The translations under genes were made by a program, and so were the position numbers. Below, piece after piece: positions 7,904 through 17,817 of a DNA stretch of 64,000 bases (position 1 is the first letter of the stretch; every line of letters starts with the position of its first letter). The DNA is from Azorhizobium caulinodans ORS 571. Its GTDB lineage: Bacteria; Pseudomonadota; Alphaproteobacteria; Rhizobiales; Xanthobacteraceae. The notes beneath the pieces were generated by a model, which worked only from the letters and a program-made list of their open reading frames with translations, was not told where the DNA came from and searched no databases. The DNA is taken from the NCBI RefSeq assembly GCF_000010525.1, contig NC_009937.1, positions 2,919,501 through 2,983,500 on the forward strand, read 5' to 3'.

Positions 7904-10900
7904 ATGCAAATGACCCTCACCACATGGACATTCTGGCGCTGGGTGCTGCTGTTCGCCGCGGCGGCCGTCTTCGCGCTGCTGGTGTGGCTCCTCGGGCCGC
8001 GCCTGTCCTTTGACGGGGTCTCTCCCTTCGCGGGCGTCACGCCGCGCGTGATGACCACGCTCATCATCGTGCTGCTGGCCGGCCTCGTCGCGCTCTACTG
8101 GGCTCTCAATCAGCGCCATCCCGCCACCGCCAGCGAGACGACAAAGCCCAGCGCCCCGAAAAAGGCGCTGCCGGCCCTCGAAGCGCCGACCGCCTCGCGG
8201 GCGCAGCGGGAGGCGATGGAACGCGGATTCCAGCTGGCGCTCGGCGTGCTGAAGCGCATCCGCACGCCGGGCTTCTTCAACCGCAGCTACAAATATGAAC
8301 TGCCCTGGTACGCCATCATCGGCGCCGAGCAGGCCGGCAAGAGTGCCCTCATCCGCGCGTCAGGCCTGCGCTTTCCGCTGAACGAGGCGCGCAACGGCCA
8401 GATCAACGGCGGCACCATCAGCCTGTCCTTCACGGATCAGGCGGTGCTCATCGAGACCCGCGGGCCCATGGTCCCGCCCTCGGAGGAGAACACCTGGGGC
8501 CTGTTCGGCCTGCTGCTGAAGCGCTACCGCCACCGCCAGCCCATCAACGGCATCGTGCTCGTGCTCTCGCTCAGCGACATGATGCGGGCGACCGACGCCG
8601 AGCGCTTTTCCCTCCATGCCGATCTGCGCGACCAGCTGGAGCGCTTCCAGGCCACCGTGAAGGCCCGCGTGCCGATCTACGTGGTCTTCACAAAGGCCGA
8701 CATCATCCCCGGCTTCGACGAATTCTGCGCCGACCTGACCTCCGTCGAGCGGCAGGGCGTGTTCGGCGTGACGCTGCCGCTCTATGACGAGCGCGGCATC
8801 ACCACGCGCGGCAAGCCGCTGCCCGCCACCTTCTCCGCGGAATTCGACAATTTCCTGCGCTGGCAGATGCCGCGCATGGCGAGCCAGGTGAGCCAGGGCT
8901 TCGGCGTCGGTCCGCGCTTCGACTGCTTCATGATGCTGCCGCATCTGGCCACGGTGAAGCCGCTGATCGCCGACCTCATCGAGGACGTGTTCAAGCCCAC
9001 CACCTACGACCGCCCCCTGCTGCTGCGCGGCTTCTATTTCACCAGCACGCAGGCGACCTCGCCGCGCGACGCCAATGCGCTGCCGCCCGCCGGCACGCCG
9101 GACCCTGCCGCCACCCGCAAGACCGGCCTGTTCATCCACGATTTGTTCGACAAGGTGATCTTCAAGGAGGCCGGCCTCGTCGAGCATGACCCGACCGTGC
9201 GCCGCAACGAGAACGTGCTGCGCTGGGGCATCGCCACGGCGGGCATCACGCTCAGCCTCGCCCTCCTGTCCTGGATGACCATCAGCTTCGTGGCCAACCG
9301 TTACCTGATCGGGGAAGTGGAGCGGGCGACCGACCGCACCAAGACGGCCATCGCCGCCCTCGACGCCAATCCCACCGTCCAACCGAGCGCGGAGACCGAC
9401 TTCGCATCGGTCCTGCCGGTGCTGAACAGCCTTGCGGGGCTGCCCACGGGCTGGGATGCCCGCCATCAGCATGTCGCCTGGCAGCTCGAAGGCGCACTCG
9501 GGCAGAAGCGCTACCTCGCCGAGGCCACGCGCCAGGAATATGTGGAAGGGCTCGAAGCCCTGCTCACGCCGCGCGTCATCATCGCCCTGCAGCGGGAAAT
9601 TGCCGCCAACATGCGCAATCCCGATGCGCTCTATCAGGCGCTGAAGGTCTATCTCATGCTGGGCCACGCCGGCCCCATGGACCGCACCGTGGTCGTGACC
9701 TGGATGCACAACCTGCTCGCCAATATCTATCCGGGTCCCACGCAGGCGCCGCTGCGCAACGCGCTGCTCGAGCATGTGGAAAACATGCTGGAAGTCGGCG
9801 TGCCGCCCATCGAGCTGGAACAGGAGCTCATCAGCCAGGCCCGGGCCGTCCTCAACGCCTATCCGGCGGCCAATCAGGGCATGGCGATCCTGCAGAACCG
9901 CAGCGAGATCCGCGCCCTGCCCGTCTGGCGCGTCACCGACGTGGCCGGTCCCCTCGCCCCTTATGCGCTGGCGCGCCGCTCCGGGCGCCCGCTCAACGAG
10001 CCGATCGACGGCATGTACACATCGGCGGCCTTCTTTCCGGTGGTCATACCGGCCATCTCGGAGGTCGCCAGTTCCATCATCTCCGACGACTGGGTGCGCT
10101 TTCCCTCGACGCCCTCCGCTCCGGAGGCGGCCCGCATCTCGCAGCTCACGCGCGACATGACGGACCTCTATGTCAACGACTACATCTCCGTCTGGCAGAA
10201 CATGGTGAGCGACGTGACGCTCGCCGGCTTCGACAACCTGCAGGCGGAACTCGCCGTGCTCCAGGCCGCCCTCGGCCCGCCCTCGCCGCTGTCGAGCTAT
10301 CTCCAGGCGGTGACCAAGGAAACGACCATCGAACTGCCGGAAGCGGCGGGCGGCGCGGCCAAGGCCGTCGGCACTGCGGCAGCTGCCGTCGCCGGGCCGG
10401 CCGCGGGCGCCGTCAATGCGGTCCTGCAATCCGGCAATGCGCGCATGAAAGCACTGGCCCAGTCCGTCACATCCCGCTTCTCGGATCTCCACACCTTCGC
10501 CAGCGGAACCCCGAGCCCGCTCGACGAGGTGCTGCGCTCCATGAGCCAGTTGCGCGCCCTCCTCGGCCCCGCCGCCAGCATGGGCGGCGCGGACCCCGCG
10601 CAGATTACCGAGATGACCTCGGGCCCGCAGTTCGCGCAGATCCTCTCGCAACTGAAGCTGAACACGCTCACGGCGCCGCCGGCATTGACGGATTCCATCG
10701 TCTCGCTGGTCCGCCAGACCTCGACCATCGCCAATGCCGGCGTGAAGGCGGATCTCGACAGCGCCTGGAAGACGCAGGTCCTGCCCTTCTGCCAGGCGGC
10801 CATCAACGGCAAGTTCCCGTTCTCCAACTCGCCGAACGACGTGACCCTGGCCGACTTCGCCCGCATGTTCGCCCCCGACGGGCTCATGGACCAGTTCTTC

Positions 10901-11446
10901 AACAAGCAGTTGAAGAACTTCGTGGACACGCTGAGTTCGCCGTGGCGCCCGCTGACCAATGTCGCGACCCACCCGGACATTTCGCCGGCCGGCCTCGCCG
11001 TGTTCGAGCAGGCGGCGAAGATCCGCGCCGTCTTCTTCCCCAATGGCGGCACGACCCCGGAAGTCAGCTTCTCCATCACGCCGACCGATCTCGACCCCGG
11101 TGCCATGCGGGTGAAGGTGGAGATCGACGGCCAGTCCTTCATCTACCAGTACGGCCCGACGGTGCCGACGGCGATGAAGTGGCCGGGCAACGTCGGTTCC
11201 GTGCGCGTGGAATTCGGCGTCGGCGGCGACAGCGGACCGGCGGCGGTGAGCTACACGGGCCCGTTCGCGCTGTTCCGCTTCCTGGCCGGACGGGGCGTGA
11301 ACCGCATCAGCCCGACCCGCATCAATTTCGGCGTCACGCTCGGCCCCCGCTCCGCGAGCTTCGCGCTCGACGCGGCAAGCGTGAACAATCCCTTCCAGCG
11401 GCCGCCGTACGCGGGCTTCCGCTGCCCGACATCCCTCGTTCAGTAG
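7904..11446 (+). CDS. tssM: T6SS membrane subunit TssM (IcmF)
   Basis: TssM spans the inner membrane and reaches the outer membrane as the core of the T6SS trans-envelope complex. The 1180-residue protein has two N-terminal transmembrane helices (about 11-30 and 49-68). A cytoplasmic NTPase-like domain carries the Walker A motif GAEQAGKS at residues 140-147, and a third membrane helix lies near 442-467. The rest is a large periplasmic region ending in the beta-rich TssM C-terminal domain (FALFRFLAGRGV). The Walker motif is intact. No strong ribosome site is visible; two ATGs (7904 and 7910) are candidates. The long minus-strand frame opposite it is a high-GC shadow. Confidence 0.94.
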   Translation: MQMTLTTWTFWRWVLLFAAAAVFALLVWLLGPRLSFDGVSPFAGVTPRVMTTLIIVLLAGLVALYWALNQRHPATASETTKPSAPKKALPALEAPTASRAQREAMERGFQLALGVLKRIRTPGFFNRSYKYELPWYAIIGAEQAGKSALIRASGLRFPLNEARNGQINGGTISLSFTDQAVLIETRGPMVPPSEENTWGLFGLLLKRYRHRQPINGIVLVLSLSDMMRATDAERFSLHADLRDQLERFQATVKARVPIYVVFTKADIIPGFDEFCADLTSVERQGVFGVTLPLYDERGITTRGKPLPATFSAEFDNFLRWQMPRMASQVSQGFGVGPRFDCFMMLPHLATVKPLIADLIEDVFKPTTYDRPLLLRGFYFTSTQATSPRDANALPPAGTPDPAATRKTGLFIHDLFDKVIFKEAGLVEHDPTVRRNENVLRWGIATAGITLSLALLSWMTISFVANRYLIGEVERATDRTKTAIAALDANPTVQPSAETDFASVLPVLNSLAGLPTGWDARHQHVAWQLEGALGQKRYLAEATRQEYVEGLEALLTPRVIIALQREIAANMRNPDALYQALKVYLMLGHAGPMDRTVVVTWMHNLLANIYPGPTQAPLRNALLEHVENMLEVGVPPIELEQELISQARAVLNAYPAANQGMAILQNRSEIRALPVWRVTDVAGPLAPYALARRSGRPLNEPIDGMYTSAAFFPVVIPAISEVASSIISDDWVRFPSTPSAPEAARISQLTRDMTDLYVNDYISVWQNMVSDVTLAGFDNLQAELAVLQAALGPPSPLSSYLQAVTKETTIELPEAAGGAAKAVGTAAAAVAGPAAGAVNAVLQSGNARMKALAQSVTSRFSDLHTFASGTPSPLDEVLRSMSQLRALLGPAASMGGADPAQITEMTSGPQFAQILSQLKLNTLTAPPALTDSIVSLVRQTSTIANAGVKADLDSAWKTQVLPFCQAAINGKFPFSNSPNDVTLADFARMFAPDGLMDQFFNKQLKNFVDTLSSPWRPLTNVATHPDISPAGLAVFEQAAKIRAVFFPNGGTTPEVSFSITPTDLDPGAMRVKVEIDGQSFIYQYGPTVPTAMKWPGNVGSVRVEFGVGGDSGPAAVSYTGPFALFRFLAGRGVNRISPTRINFGVTLGPRSASFALDAASVNNPFQRPPYAGFRCPTSLVQ

Positions 11447-11587
11447 GGGTCCTTCCATGCTCCCGCACGACGCCGGACCGCCGCAGAGGTCGGGTCAAAC
11501 ATCGCCTTGGACAGGGGCATCGGGTCCACTTAGGCTAACTCCGCGGTTTCCTCCTTTGGCTGCCCAGTGAAGGACAGCGAGAACAGC

Positions 11588-12733
11588 ATGACGGTCGAAC
11601 CGACTTTTGACGTTTCTGAAGGTCTTGCGCCGATCGGCGACCCGCCGGGTTGCGGAACCGATCCGCGCGCCGACATGTCCGGCAACTCGCCCTTCCTGCA
11701 GATGAAGGACGCGCGCGCCGACGCGCGCCGGAAGGAACGGGCGCTCGACGTGGACCCCGACGCACCGGGCGCGGAGGACGACTGGGGCTCGGCCGGCGAA
11801 CTCGGCATGCAGATCCTGTCCGGCGTCGGCAAGGATCTGGAGGTGGCCGCCTGGGTCATCGAGGCGCTCGTGCGGCTCGACGGCTACCGTGGCCTCTATA
11901 CGGGCTGCCTGCTGGCCGAAGGCCTCGTCCGCACCTTCTGGGACGGCATCTTTCCGCTGCCCGATGAGGACGGCAATGACGGGCGCCTCTCGCCCTTCGT
12001 GGCGCTCAACGGCGAGGATGGCGAGGGCCTTCTCATCCAGCCGCTGCGCAAGATCCCGCTGACGGCCGGCAGCGAGCATTTCTCCTACTGGCAGTACGAG
12101 CAGGCCCGCGAGATCGCGCAAATCGGCGATGCCGACCGCCGGGAGGCGCGTATCGCCGCCGGTGGGCTGAGCATGGACGCCTTCGACGAGGCCGTCGGCT
12201 CGACACCGCCGTCCTTCTTCGCGGATCTCATCGCCCAGATCGAGGCAGCGCTGGCCGCGCTGAACGCTCTGTCAGATGCCTTTTCCGAGCGTGTGGGCGT
12301 GGATGCCCCGCCGGCCGGGGCCATCCGCAACCTGCTCAACACTGTCCTCGACGACGTGCGCATCTTCGCGGCGTCCAAGCTCGAGCAGGCGAGCGCCAGC
12401 CAGCTCTCCGAGCAGGCCGGATCTGACGAGGCGGCCGGCGGCGGCGAGACCGCGGGCGACGGGGAAGCCGAAACGGGCGGAGCGCCCGGCGCCCCCCGCG
12501 GGCCCGTGGCCAATCGCGAGCAGGCCCTGCGGCTGATCCTCGAGGCGGCCCGCTTCTTCCGGACCAACGAGCCGCATTCGCCGATCTCCTACACGCTGGA
12601 GGAGATCGTCCGGCGGGCGCGCCTGCCCATGGGCGCGCTCATCGAGGAACTCATCGTCGATCCGGAAGCCCGTCGTTACTTCTACCTTGCCGCAGGCTTG
12701 AGGCCGCCGGCAAATCCGGAACCGCAAGAATAA
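11588..12733 (+). CDS. tssA: T6SS assembly-capping protein TssA (ImpA)
   Basis: TssA proteins prime and/or cap the growing tail sheath. The 381-residue product has an N-terminal ImpA_N domain at roughly 30-150 (PFLQMKDARADARRKE, then YRGLYTGCLLAEGLVRTFWD). An Asp/Gly/Ala-rich linker follows at about 275-310, and then a short helical C-terminus (NREQALRLILEAARFFRTNEPHSPI). That last motif is typical of the shorter, cap-type TssA proteins. I prefer the ATG at 11588 over an in-frame GTG at 11567, which has no ribosome site. The block from tssA to tssG keeps the order of rhizobial impA to impH. Confidence 0.88.
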   Translation: MTVEPTFDVSEGLAPIGDPPGCGTDPRADMSGNSPFLQMKDARADARRKERALDVDPDAPGAEDDWGSAGELGMQILSGVGKDLEVAAWVIEALVRLDGYRGLYTGCLLAEGLVRTFWDGIFPLPDEDGNDGRLSPFVALNGEDGEGLLIQPLRKIPLTAGSEHFSYWQYEQAREIAQIGDADRREARIAAGGLSMDAFDEAVGSTPPSFFADLIAQIEAALAALNALSDAFSERVGVDAPPAGAIRNLLNTVLDDVRIFAASKLEQASASQLSEQAGSDEAAGGGETAGDGEAETGGAPGAPRGPVANREQALRLILEAARFFRTNEPHSPISYTLEEIVRRARLPMGALIEELIVDPEARRYFYLAAGLRPPANPEPQE

Positions 12734-12797
12734 GATAACCGACATGAATGTGTCGCAGGCCTGAAATACTTGATGATCCAGTCAACGGGGAAGTCTC

Positions 12798-13310
12798 ATG
12801 CCCAGCATCCATGAAAAACTCAATCGCGTGCGCAAGCCGCGCGTCCACATCACCTATGATGTCGAGACCGAAGGCGCGGTCGTCGAGAAGGAGCTGCCCT
12901 TCGTCGTCGGCGTCATGGGCGATTTCTCCGGCGATCCGAGCGAGCCCCTGAAACCGCTCAACGAGCGCAAGTTCATCCAGATCGACCGGGACAATTTCGA
13001 TCAGGTGCTGGCGCGCATGACGCCCGGGCTGAAGATGAAGGTGGACAACACCCTCGCGGACGACGGCAGCCAGCTCAGCGTCGATCTGAGCTTTAAGTCG
13101 CTGGAGGATTTCTCCCCGGCCGCCGTGGTCGATCGGGTCGAGCCCCTGCGCAAGCTGATGGACGTGCGCAGCCAGCTGCGCGACCTGCTCTCCAAGGCCG
13201 ACCGGTCGGAGAACCTGGAAAGCCTCCTGGAGAAGATCCTGTCGAACGAGGAACAGCTGAAGGCCCTGAGCGAACAGCTCGGCGTCGGCGCCGAAAAGAA
13301 GGAGGGCTGA
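12798..13310 (+). CDS. tssB: T6SS sheath small subunit TssB (VipA)
   Basis: TssB pairs with TssC to build the contractile sheath. The 170-residue protein begins with [23 protein letters not shown] and contains [15 protein letters not shown], both diagnostic of the family. It also has the conserved [10 protein letters not shown] segment. Its C-terminal helix ([13 protein letters not shown]) ends close to the usual length. A GGGGA ribosome site precedes the ATG. tssC begins four bases after its stop, so the two sheath subunits are tightly coupled. In systems that carry TagJ, the N-terminal part of TssB is its contact site. Confidence 0.95.
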   Translation: MPSIHEKLNRVRKPRVHITYDVETEGAVVEKELPFVVGVMGDFSGDPSEPLKPLNERKFIQIDRDNFDQVLARMTPGLKMKVDNTLADDGSQLSVDLSFKSLEDFSPAAVVDRVEPLRKLMDVRSQLRDLLSKADRSENLESLLEKILSNEEQLKALSEQLGVGAEKKEG

Positions 13311-13314
13311 GATC

Positions 13315-14799
13315 ATGGCCGAGACTCAGGAACAAGCCGCCGCCGGCGCAACGGAAACGCAGGAAGCCTCCTTCCTCGACCAGGCCATCGCGGCCACCAA
13401 GCAGACCGACCCGGACCGCACGGCTGAGCTTCTGCGCACGCTGACGCAGGAAGCGCTCGCCGGAACCGTCACTTATTCGAAGAACCTCACGCAGACGATC
13501 AACAACGCCATCGTTGCGATCGACGCGAAGATCTCGACGCAACTCAATGCAATCATGCACCATCCCGACTTCCAGAAGCTGGAAGGCACGTGGCGGGGCC
13601 TGAACTATCTGGTGATGAATTCGGAGACCGGCAGCAGCCTGAAGATCCGGGTCATCAACTGCACCAAGCGCGAGCTCTACAAGTCGCTCACCAAGGCCTC
13701 TGAGTTCGACCAGTCCACCATCTTCAAGAAGATCTACGAGAGCGAGTTCGGCAGCCCCGGCGGCGAGCCCTATGGCGCGCTCATCGGCGACTACGAGTTC
13801 GGCAACCATCCCGAGGACACCGAGCTGCTCTCGCTCATGTCCAACGTGGCGGCGGCGGCGTTCGCCCCCTTCGTCACGGCGGCGAGCCCGAAGATGTTCG
13901 GCTTCGACGACTTCACCGAGCTGTCCAAGCCACGCGATCTCGAGAAGATCTTCGAGACGGTGGAATACGCCAAGTGGCGCTCGTTCCGGGAATCCGATGA
14001 TTCCCGTTTCGTCACGCTCACCATGCCGCGCACGCTGGCCCGCCTCCCCTATGGCGCCAATACCAAGGTGGTGGAAGACTTCGACTATGAGGAAAGCCCC
14101 ATCGTCGACGGCACCCCGCGCGGCATGAAGCACGAAGACTATTGCTGGATGAATTCGTCCTACGTACTCGGCGCCCGTCTCACGGACGCCTTCGCCCAGC
14201 ACGGCTGGTGCACCGCCATCCGCGGCGCCGAGGGCGGCGGCAAGGTGGAGAACCTGCCGAGCCACGTCTTCGTCTCCGACGACGGCGACAGCGACCAGCA
14301 GTGCCCGACCGAGATCGGCATCACCGACCGGCGCGAGGCGGAGCTCTCCAAGCTCGGCTTCCTGCCGCTGTGCCACTACAAGGGCACGGACTATGCGGTG
14401 TTCTTCGGCGCCCAGACGACGCAGAAGCCCAAGAAGTACGACCGCCCCGAGGCGACGGCGAACGCCGCCATCTCGGCGCGCCTGCCCTACATCATGGCCA
14501 CCTCGCGCTTCGCGCACTACCTGAAGATCATGGGCCGCGACAAGGTCGGCTCCTTCATGGAAGCGAGCGACTGCGAGGCCTGGCTGAACCGCTGGATCAT
14601 CAATTACGTCAACGGCAACCCGGATGCCGGCCAGGACATGAAGGCCAAGTATCCGCTCGCCGAGGCGAAGGTGGAGGTCCGCGAGATCCCCGGCAAGCCG
14701 GGCTCGTACAACGCGGTCGCGTGGCTCCGCCCCTGGCTGCAGATGGAAGAGCTGACCACCTCGCTGCGCATGGTGGCCCGCATTCCGGCCTCCTCGTAA
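13315..14799 (+). CDS. tssC: T6SS sheath large subunit TssC (VipB)
   Basis: TssC is the large sheath subunit that contracts and is recycled by ClpV. The 494-residue protein has the family core motifs [37 protein letters not shown] and [16 protein letters not shown]. Its C-terminal handshake region reads [20 protein letters not shown]. In most TssC proteins the segment after this is close to LRPHFQLDEL; here it is [10 protein letters not shown], while the paralogue downstream keeps the common form. It follows tssB by four bases. A hairpin plus T tract lies between it and the second tssC-like gene. Confidence 0.95.
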   Translation: MAETQEQAAAGATETQEASFLDQAIAATKQTDPDRTAELLRTLTQEALAGTVTYSKNLTQTINNAIVAIDAKISTQLNAIMHHPDFQKLEGTWRGLNYLVMNSETGSSLKIRVINCTKRELYKSLTKASEFDQSTIFKKIYESEFGSPGGEPYGALIGDYEFGNHPEDTELLSLMSNVAAAAFAPFVTAASPKMFGFDDFTELSKPRDLEKIFETVEYAKWRSFRESDDSRFVTLTMPRTLARLPYGANTKVVEDFDYEESPIVDGTPRGMKHEDYCWMNSSYVLGARLTDAFAQHGWCTAIRGAEGGGKVENLPSHVFVSDDGDSDQQCPTEIGITDRREAELSKLGFLPLCHYKGTDYAVFFGAQTTQKPKKYDRPEATANAAISARLPYIMATSRFAHYLKIMGRDKVGSFMEASDCEAWLNRWIINYVNGNPDAGQDMKAKYPLAEAKVEVREIPGKPGSYNAVAWLRPWLQMEELTTSLRMVARIPASS

Positions 14800-14850
14800 T
14801 CCGACTTCTCCGATGCGGGGCCACTCGCCCCGCGTCGGCACCGGTCACAA

Positions 14851-14886
14851 GGACGGGATGGACGGCCGACGTCCGCCCGTCCTTTT
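14851..14886 (+). terminator. Candidate intrinsic terminator/attenuator after tssC
   Basis: An inverted repeat of seven base pairs (GGACGGG at 14851-14857 with CCCGTCC at 14876-14882) is followed by TTTT. The loop holds a second possible hairpin (GGAC with GTCC). A further GC stem (about 14817-14834) lies just upstream. It would separate abundant sheath transcripts from the downstream baseplate genes. The T tract is short, so partial read-through is likely. Confidence 0.5.
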
Positions 14887-14966
14887 GCCTGCGGAGGGGC
14901 ACCGGCCGCGCATGGTCCGGCCGATGTCCACCGACTGGCCTCGTTTGAACCGCACGGGATGACGCC

Positions 14967-16547
14967 TTGTCCTTGACGCCCGAAACCTCCGGCCTGCCGA
15001 CACCACCGGTGACGCCGGCCGAGGCGTCGGCCCCAAGCGATGCCCCGCCCTCGCTCCGGCCGCTGCGCCGGCTCGCGGCGGACATGGCCTGCAAGCGTCT
15101 GCCTTCGGACCGTCTCGACGCCTTCCTGAAGCCCGGACTGGATCTCGTGGCCGCCCTGCGCGAGTGGTTCGGCACGGACATCGCCCATTTCACCGATCCG
15201 CAGTCCCTGATCGGAGCGCTGGAACGCGACATCGCGTTCCTCGATGACATGCTCACCCGGCAGCTCAACGCCATCCTCCATCATCGCGCGTTCCAGCGCC
15301 TGGAGTCCGGCTGGCGGGGGATCGCCTATCTCACCCAGTGCGCCGCCCACTCGGAAAAGGTCATCATCCGGGTGCTGAACGTTTCCTGGTCGGAGCTTGC
15401 CAGCGATTTCGAACGGGCGCCGGATTTCGACCAGAGCCATCTGTTCGAGAAGATCTACAGCCAGGAATTCGGCATGCCGGGCGGCACACCCTACGGCGTG
15501 TTGCTCTGCGACTATGAGGTGCGCCATCGCCCCACCACCGAAAGCCCGGTGGATGACGTGGCGACCCTGTCCGGCCTCGCCAGCGTCGCCGCCGCGGCCT
15601 TCGCCCCGGCCATCCTCGCAGCCTCGCCCCGCCTGCTGGGGCTCGAGCACTTTCGCGCGCTGGACCATGTCTCGACGCTGTCGGGCCTCTATCGCGGCGC
15701 CGAATACACCCGCTTCAATCGCCTGCGCAGCATCGACGACGCCCGCTTCCTCGGGCTCGTCCTGCCGCGCATCCTGATGCGCGAACCCCACACCTTCGAC
15801 GGCGTCGCCGGCATCGGCTTCCGCTATCGCGAGGACCGCCACGGCCTGCGCCACGACGAAATGTGCTGGGGCAGTGCCATATATGCCTTCGGCGAGGTGG
15901 TCATCCGCGCCTTCGAGCAGCACGGCTGGTTCGCCGACATCTGCGGCGGTCGCCGCGACGCGCTCGACCACGGGATCGTCGAGCATCTGAGCGCCCCGAG
16001 TGTGGAGACGGATTCTCCCGGCACGGTGGAGCGCTTCGCCTCGGAATTGGTGATCCCGACCCAGATCGAGCAGGACCTCTGGGAATTGGGCCTCATCAGC
16101 CTCAACGTCTGCAAGGACACCTCGCGGCTCGTTTTCTACACGAGTTCCTCGCTCCAGAACGTGCCGGACTATCGCGCCTCGGCGGCCGCCGCCAACGCGC
16201 GCATCTCCGCCATGCTGCGCTACATTCTCTGCGTCTCGCGCTTCGCCCATTACGTGAAGGTGCGCGTGCGCGACCGTATCGGCAGCTATGAGACCGCCGA
16301 AGCCTGCGAGCGCGATCTCCAGACCTGGCTGCTCAGCTATTGCCTGGGCAATGACGACGCGAGCCCCGAGATGAAGGCGCGCTACCCCTTGCGGGAGGCG
16401 AGCGCCGAGGTGCGCGCCGTGCCCGGCCGGCCGGGCGCCTTTGCCTGCGTCCTGCAACTGCGTCCGCATTTCCAGCTCGACCAGATCTTCACCACCTTCA
16501 AGCTCGTCACCGACCTCGCCCTTCACGTGCAGCGGCCCGTCAACTGA
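14967..16547 (+). CDS. Second TssC-like sheath protein (ImpD type)
   Basis: A 526-residue paralogue of TssC with the same core: HHRAFQRLESGWRGIAYLTQ, FGMPGGTPYGVLLCDYEV, CVSRFAHYVKVRVRD and a C-terminus with RYPLREASAEVRAVPGRPG and LRPHFQLD. It has a divergent N-terminal extension of about 85 residues. The only good start I see is TTG at 14967; the nearby ATG is out of frame. Its position between tssC and tagJ matches impD in the rhizobial imp cluster. Its role is unproven: it may be a minor sheath component or an assembly factor. It follows a candidate attenuator, so its level may be lower than that of TssC. Confidence 0.85.
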   Translation: MSLTPETSGLPTPPVTPAEASAPSDAPPSLRPLRRLAADMACKRLPSDRLDAFLKPGLDLVAALREWFGTDIAHFTDPQSLIGALERDIAFLDDMLTRQLNAILHHRAFQRLESGWRGIAYLTQCAAHSEKVIIRVLNVSWSELASDFERAPDFDQSHLFEKIYSQEFGMPGGTPYGVLLCDYEVRHRPTTESPVDDVATLSGLASVAAAAFAPAILAASPRLLGLEHFRALDHVSTLSGLYRGAEYTRFNRLRSIDDARFLGLVLPRILMREPHTFDGVAGIGFRYREDRHGLRHDEMCWGSAIYAFGEVVIRAFEQHGWFADICGGRRDALDHGIVEHLSAPSVETDSPGTVERFASELVIPTQIEQDLWELGLISLNVCKDTSRLVFYTSSSLQNVPDYRASAAAANARISAMLRYILCVSRFAHYVKVRVRDRIGSYETAEACERDLQTWLLSYCLGNDDASPEMKARYPLREASAEVRAVPGRPGAFACVLQLRPHFQLDQIFTTFKLVTDLALHVQRPVN

Positions 16548-16567
16548 CCTTTCCGGGGGAAACCACC

Positions 16568-17368
16568 ATGCAGGACACGCCACTTCATCTGTTCCAGGAA
16601 GGCAAGCTGACGGACGCCATCGCCGCCATGAACCAGCAGGTGAAGGAAAAGCCGCTGGACATCGCGCTGCGCAGCCAGTTGGCGGAGCTTCTGTGTGTGG
16701 CGGGCGACCTCGACCGGGCCGAGCGCCAGTTCGAGGCCATCGCCCAGCAGGACCCGAAGACCGCCCTGCAGGTGGGGAGCCTGCGCCAACTCCTGCGGTC
16801 GAGCCAGGCCCGCCGCCAGGTGTTCCTGGAAGGCCGGGCGCCGGACGTCCTCGAGGAGCCGCCGGCCCATGTGGCGCTGCGCCTCGAGGCCCTGATGCAC
16901 CTGCGGGAAGGGCGCGCGGCGGAGGCCGGGGCGAGCCTTGCCAAGGCGGAAGAGCTGCGTCCCCCGCTCGCCGGCCGCCACAACGACATCGGGTTCGTGG
17001 ATTTTCGCGATCTCGACGATCTTCTCGGCGGCATCCTCGAAGTGATGACCACCACGGGCAAATATTTCTGGGTGCCCATGGAAAGGGTGGAGACACTGGA
17101 ATTCGAGGCGCCACGCCGGATGCTGGACAGTGCCTGGCGCATGGCGCAGATCAGCGTGCGCGGCGGGCCTCAGGGCGAGGTGGCGATCCCCTCCACCTAT
17201 CCCGCCACGGGAGAGGCTCCGTCCGATGCGGTCCGTCTCGGCCGTGAGACCGACTGGACCGAGGTGGCGCCCGACTGCGTCCGCGGCTCGGGCCTGCGCA
17301 CCTTCCTCGTGGGCGAGGAGAGCCTTACCATTCTCCAGTTGGGACGACTGGAGTTCGACGTCCAATGA
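16568..17368 (+). CDS. tagJ: T6SS accessory protein TagJ (ImpE family)
   Basis: TagJ/ImpE/HsiE proteins bind the sheath subunit TssB and modulate ClpV-dependent sheath recycling in some T6SSs. The 266-residue protein begins with a TPR-like helical region (LFQEGKLTDAIAAMNQQVKEKP, then ELLCVAGDLDRAERQFEAIA). It ends with the ImpE C-terminal domain (KYFWVPMERVETLEF, then RETDWTEV). The ATG has a good GGGGGAA ribosome site. It overlaps tssE by four bases. Its presence implies a partner ClpV, which is not in this window. Confidence 0.88.
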   Translation: MQDTPLHLFQEGKLTDAIAAMNQQVKEKPLDIALRSQLAELLCVAGDLDRAERQFEAIAQQDPKTALQVGSLRQLLRSSQARRQVFLEGRAPDVLEEPPAHVALRLEALMHLREGRAAEAGASLAKAEELRPPLAGRHNDIGFVDFRDLDDLLGGILEVMTTTGKYFWVPMERVETLEFEAPRRMLDSAWRMAQISVRGGPQGEVAIPSTYPATGEAPSDAVRLGRETDWTEVAPDCVRGSGLRTFLVGEESLTILQLGRLEFDVQ

Positions 17369-17817
17369 GCCCTCCGGCCAGTGTGACGCTGTCTGTTCTG
17401 GATCGCCTGCGCGGGGGCGAGGGTCCCCGCGTCGCGCGCATCCGCGACGGCATCCGGCAGGACCTGCAGGATCTGCTGAACACGCCGAACCGTGTGATCG
17501 GCTGGTCGCAGGCGCTGGATCAGCTCGAGACGTCCATCCTGAACTACGGGATCATGGATCTGTGCACCGCCAATCTCTCCACGGAGCAGCAGCGGGCCGC
17601 CGTGGTGGAGGAGATCGGCCGCATGATCCGGCTCTACGAGCCGCGCCTCTCGGACATGCGCATCCATGCGCTGGCCAATGCCGATCCCTCCGATCGCTCG
17701 CTCCGCCTGCGGATCGAGGCCCGCATCTATGTGGAGAACGAGGTTGAGCCCATCATCTTCAACACGGTCGTCGATCCGGTGCTGAACGCCATTTCGCTGT
17801 CGAGCGCCACACCGTGA
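17365..17817 (+). CDS. tssE: T6SS baseplate subunit TssE (gp25-like)
   Basis: TssE is the gp25/lysozyme-like wedge protein that nucleates sheath polymerisation. The 150-residue product has the expected layout: N-terminal SVLDRLRGGEG, a helix with IRQDLQDLLNTPN, then NYGIMDLCTANLS, and a C-terminal strand segment LRIEARIYVENEVEPIIFNT. The acidic residues of the gp25 fold are present. It is coupled on both sides: ATGA overlap with tagJ and GTGA overlap with tssF. Confidence 0.92.
   Translation: MSPPASVTLSVLDRLRGGEGPRVARIRDGIRQDLQDLLNTPNRVIGWSQALDQLETSILNYGIMDLCTANLSTEQQRAAVVEEIGRMIRLYEPRLSDMRIHALANADPSDRSLRLRIEARIYVENEVEPIIFNTVVDPVLNAISLSSATP

Noticed and set aside
8360-11458. A 1,032-residue open frame on the minus strand opposite tssM
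   Set aside because: Its composition is Arg/Gly/Ala/His-rich with no recognisable motif, and it is the usual high-GC shadow of the real tssM frame. The same holds for the long minus-strand frames opposite the binding-protein and autotransporter genes.
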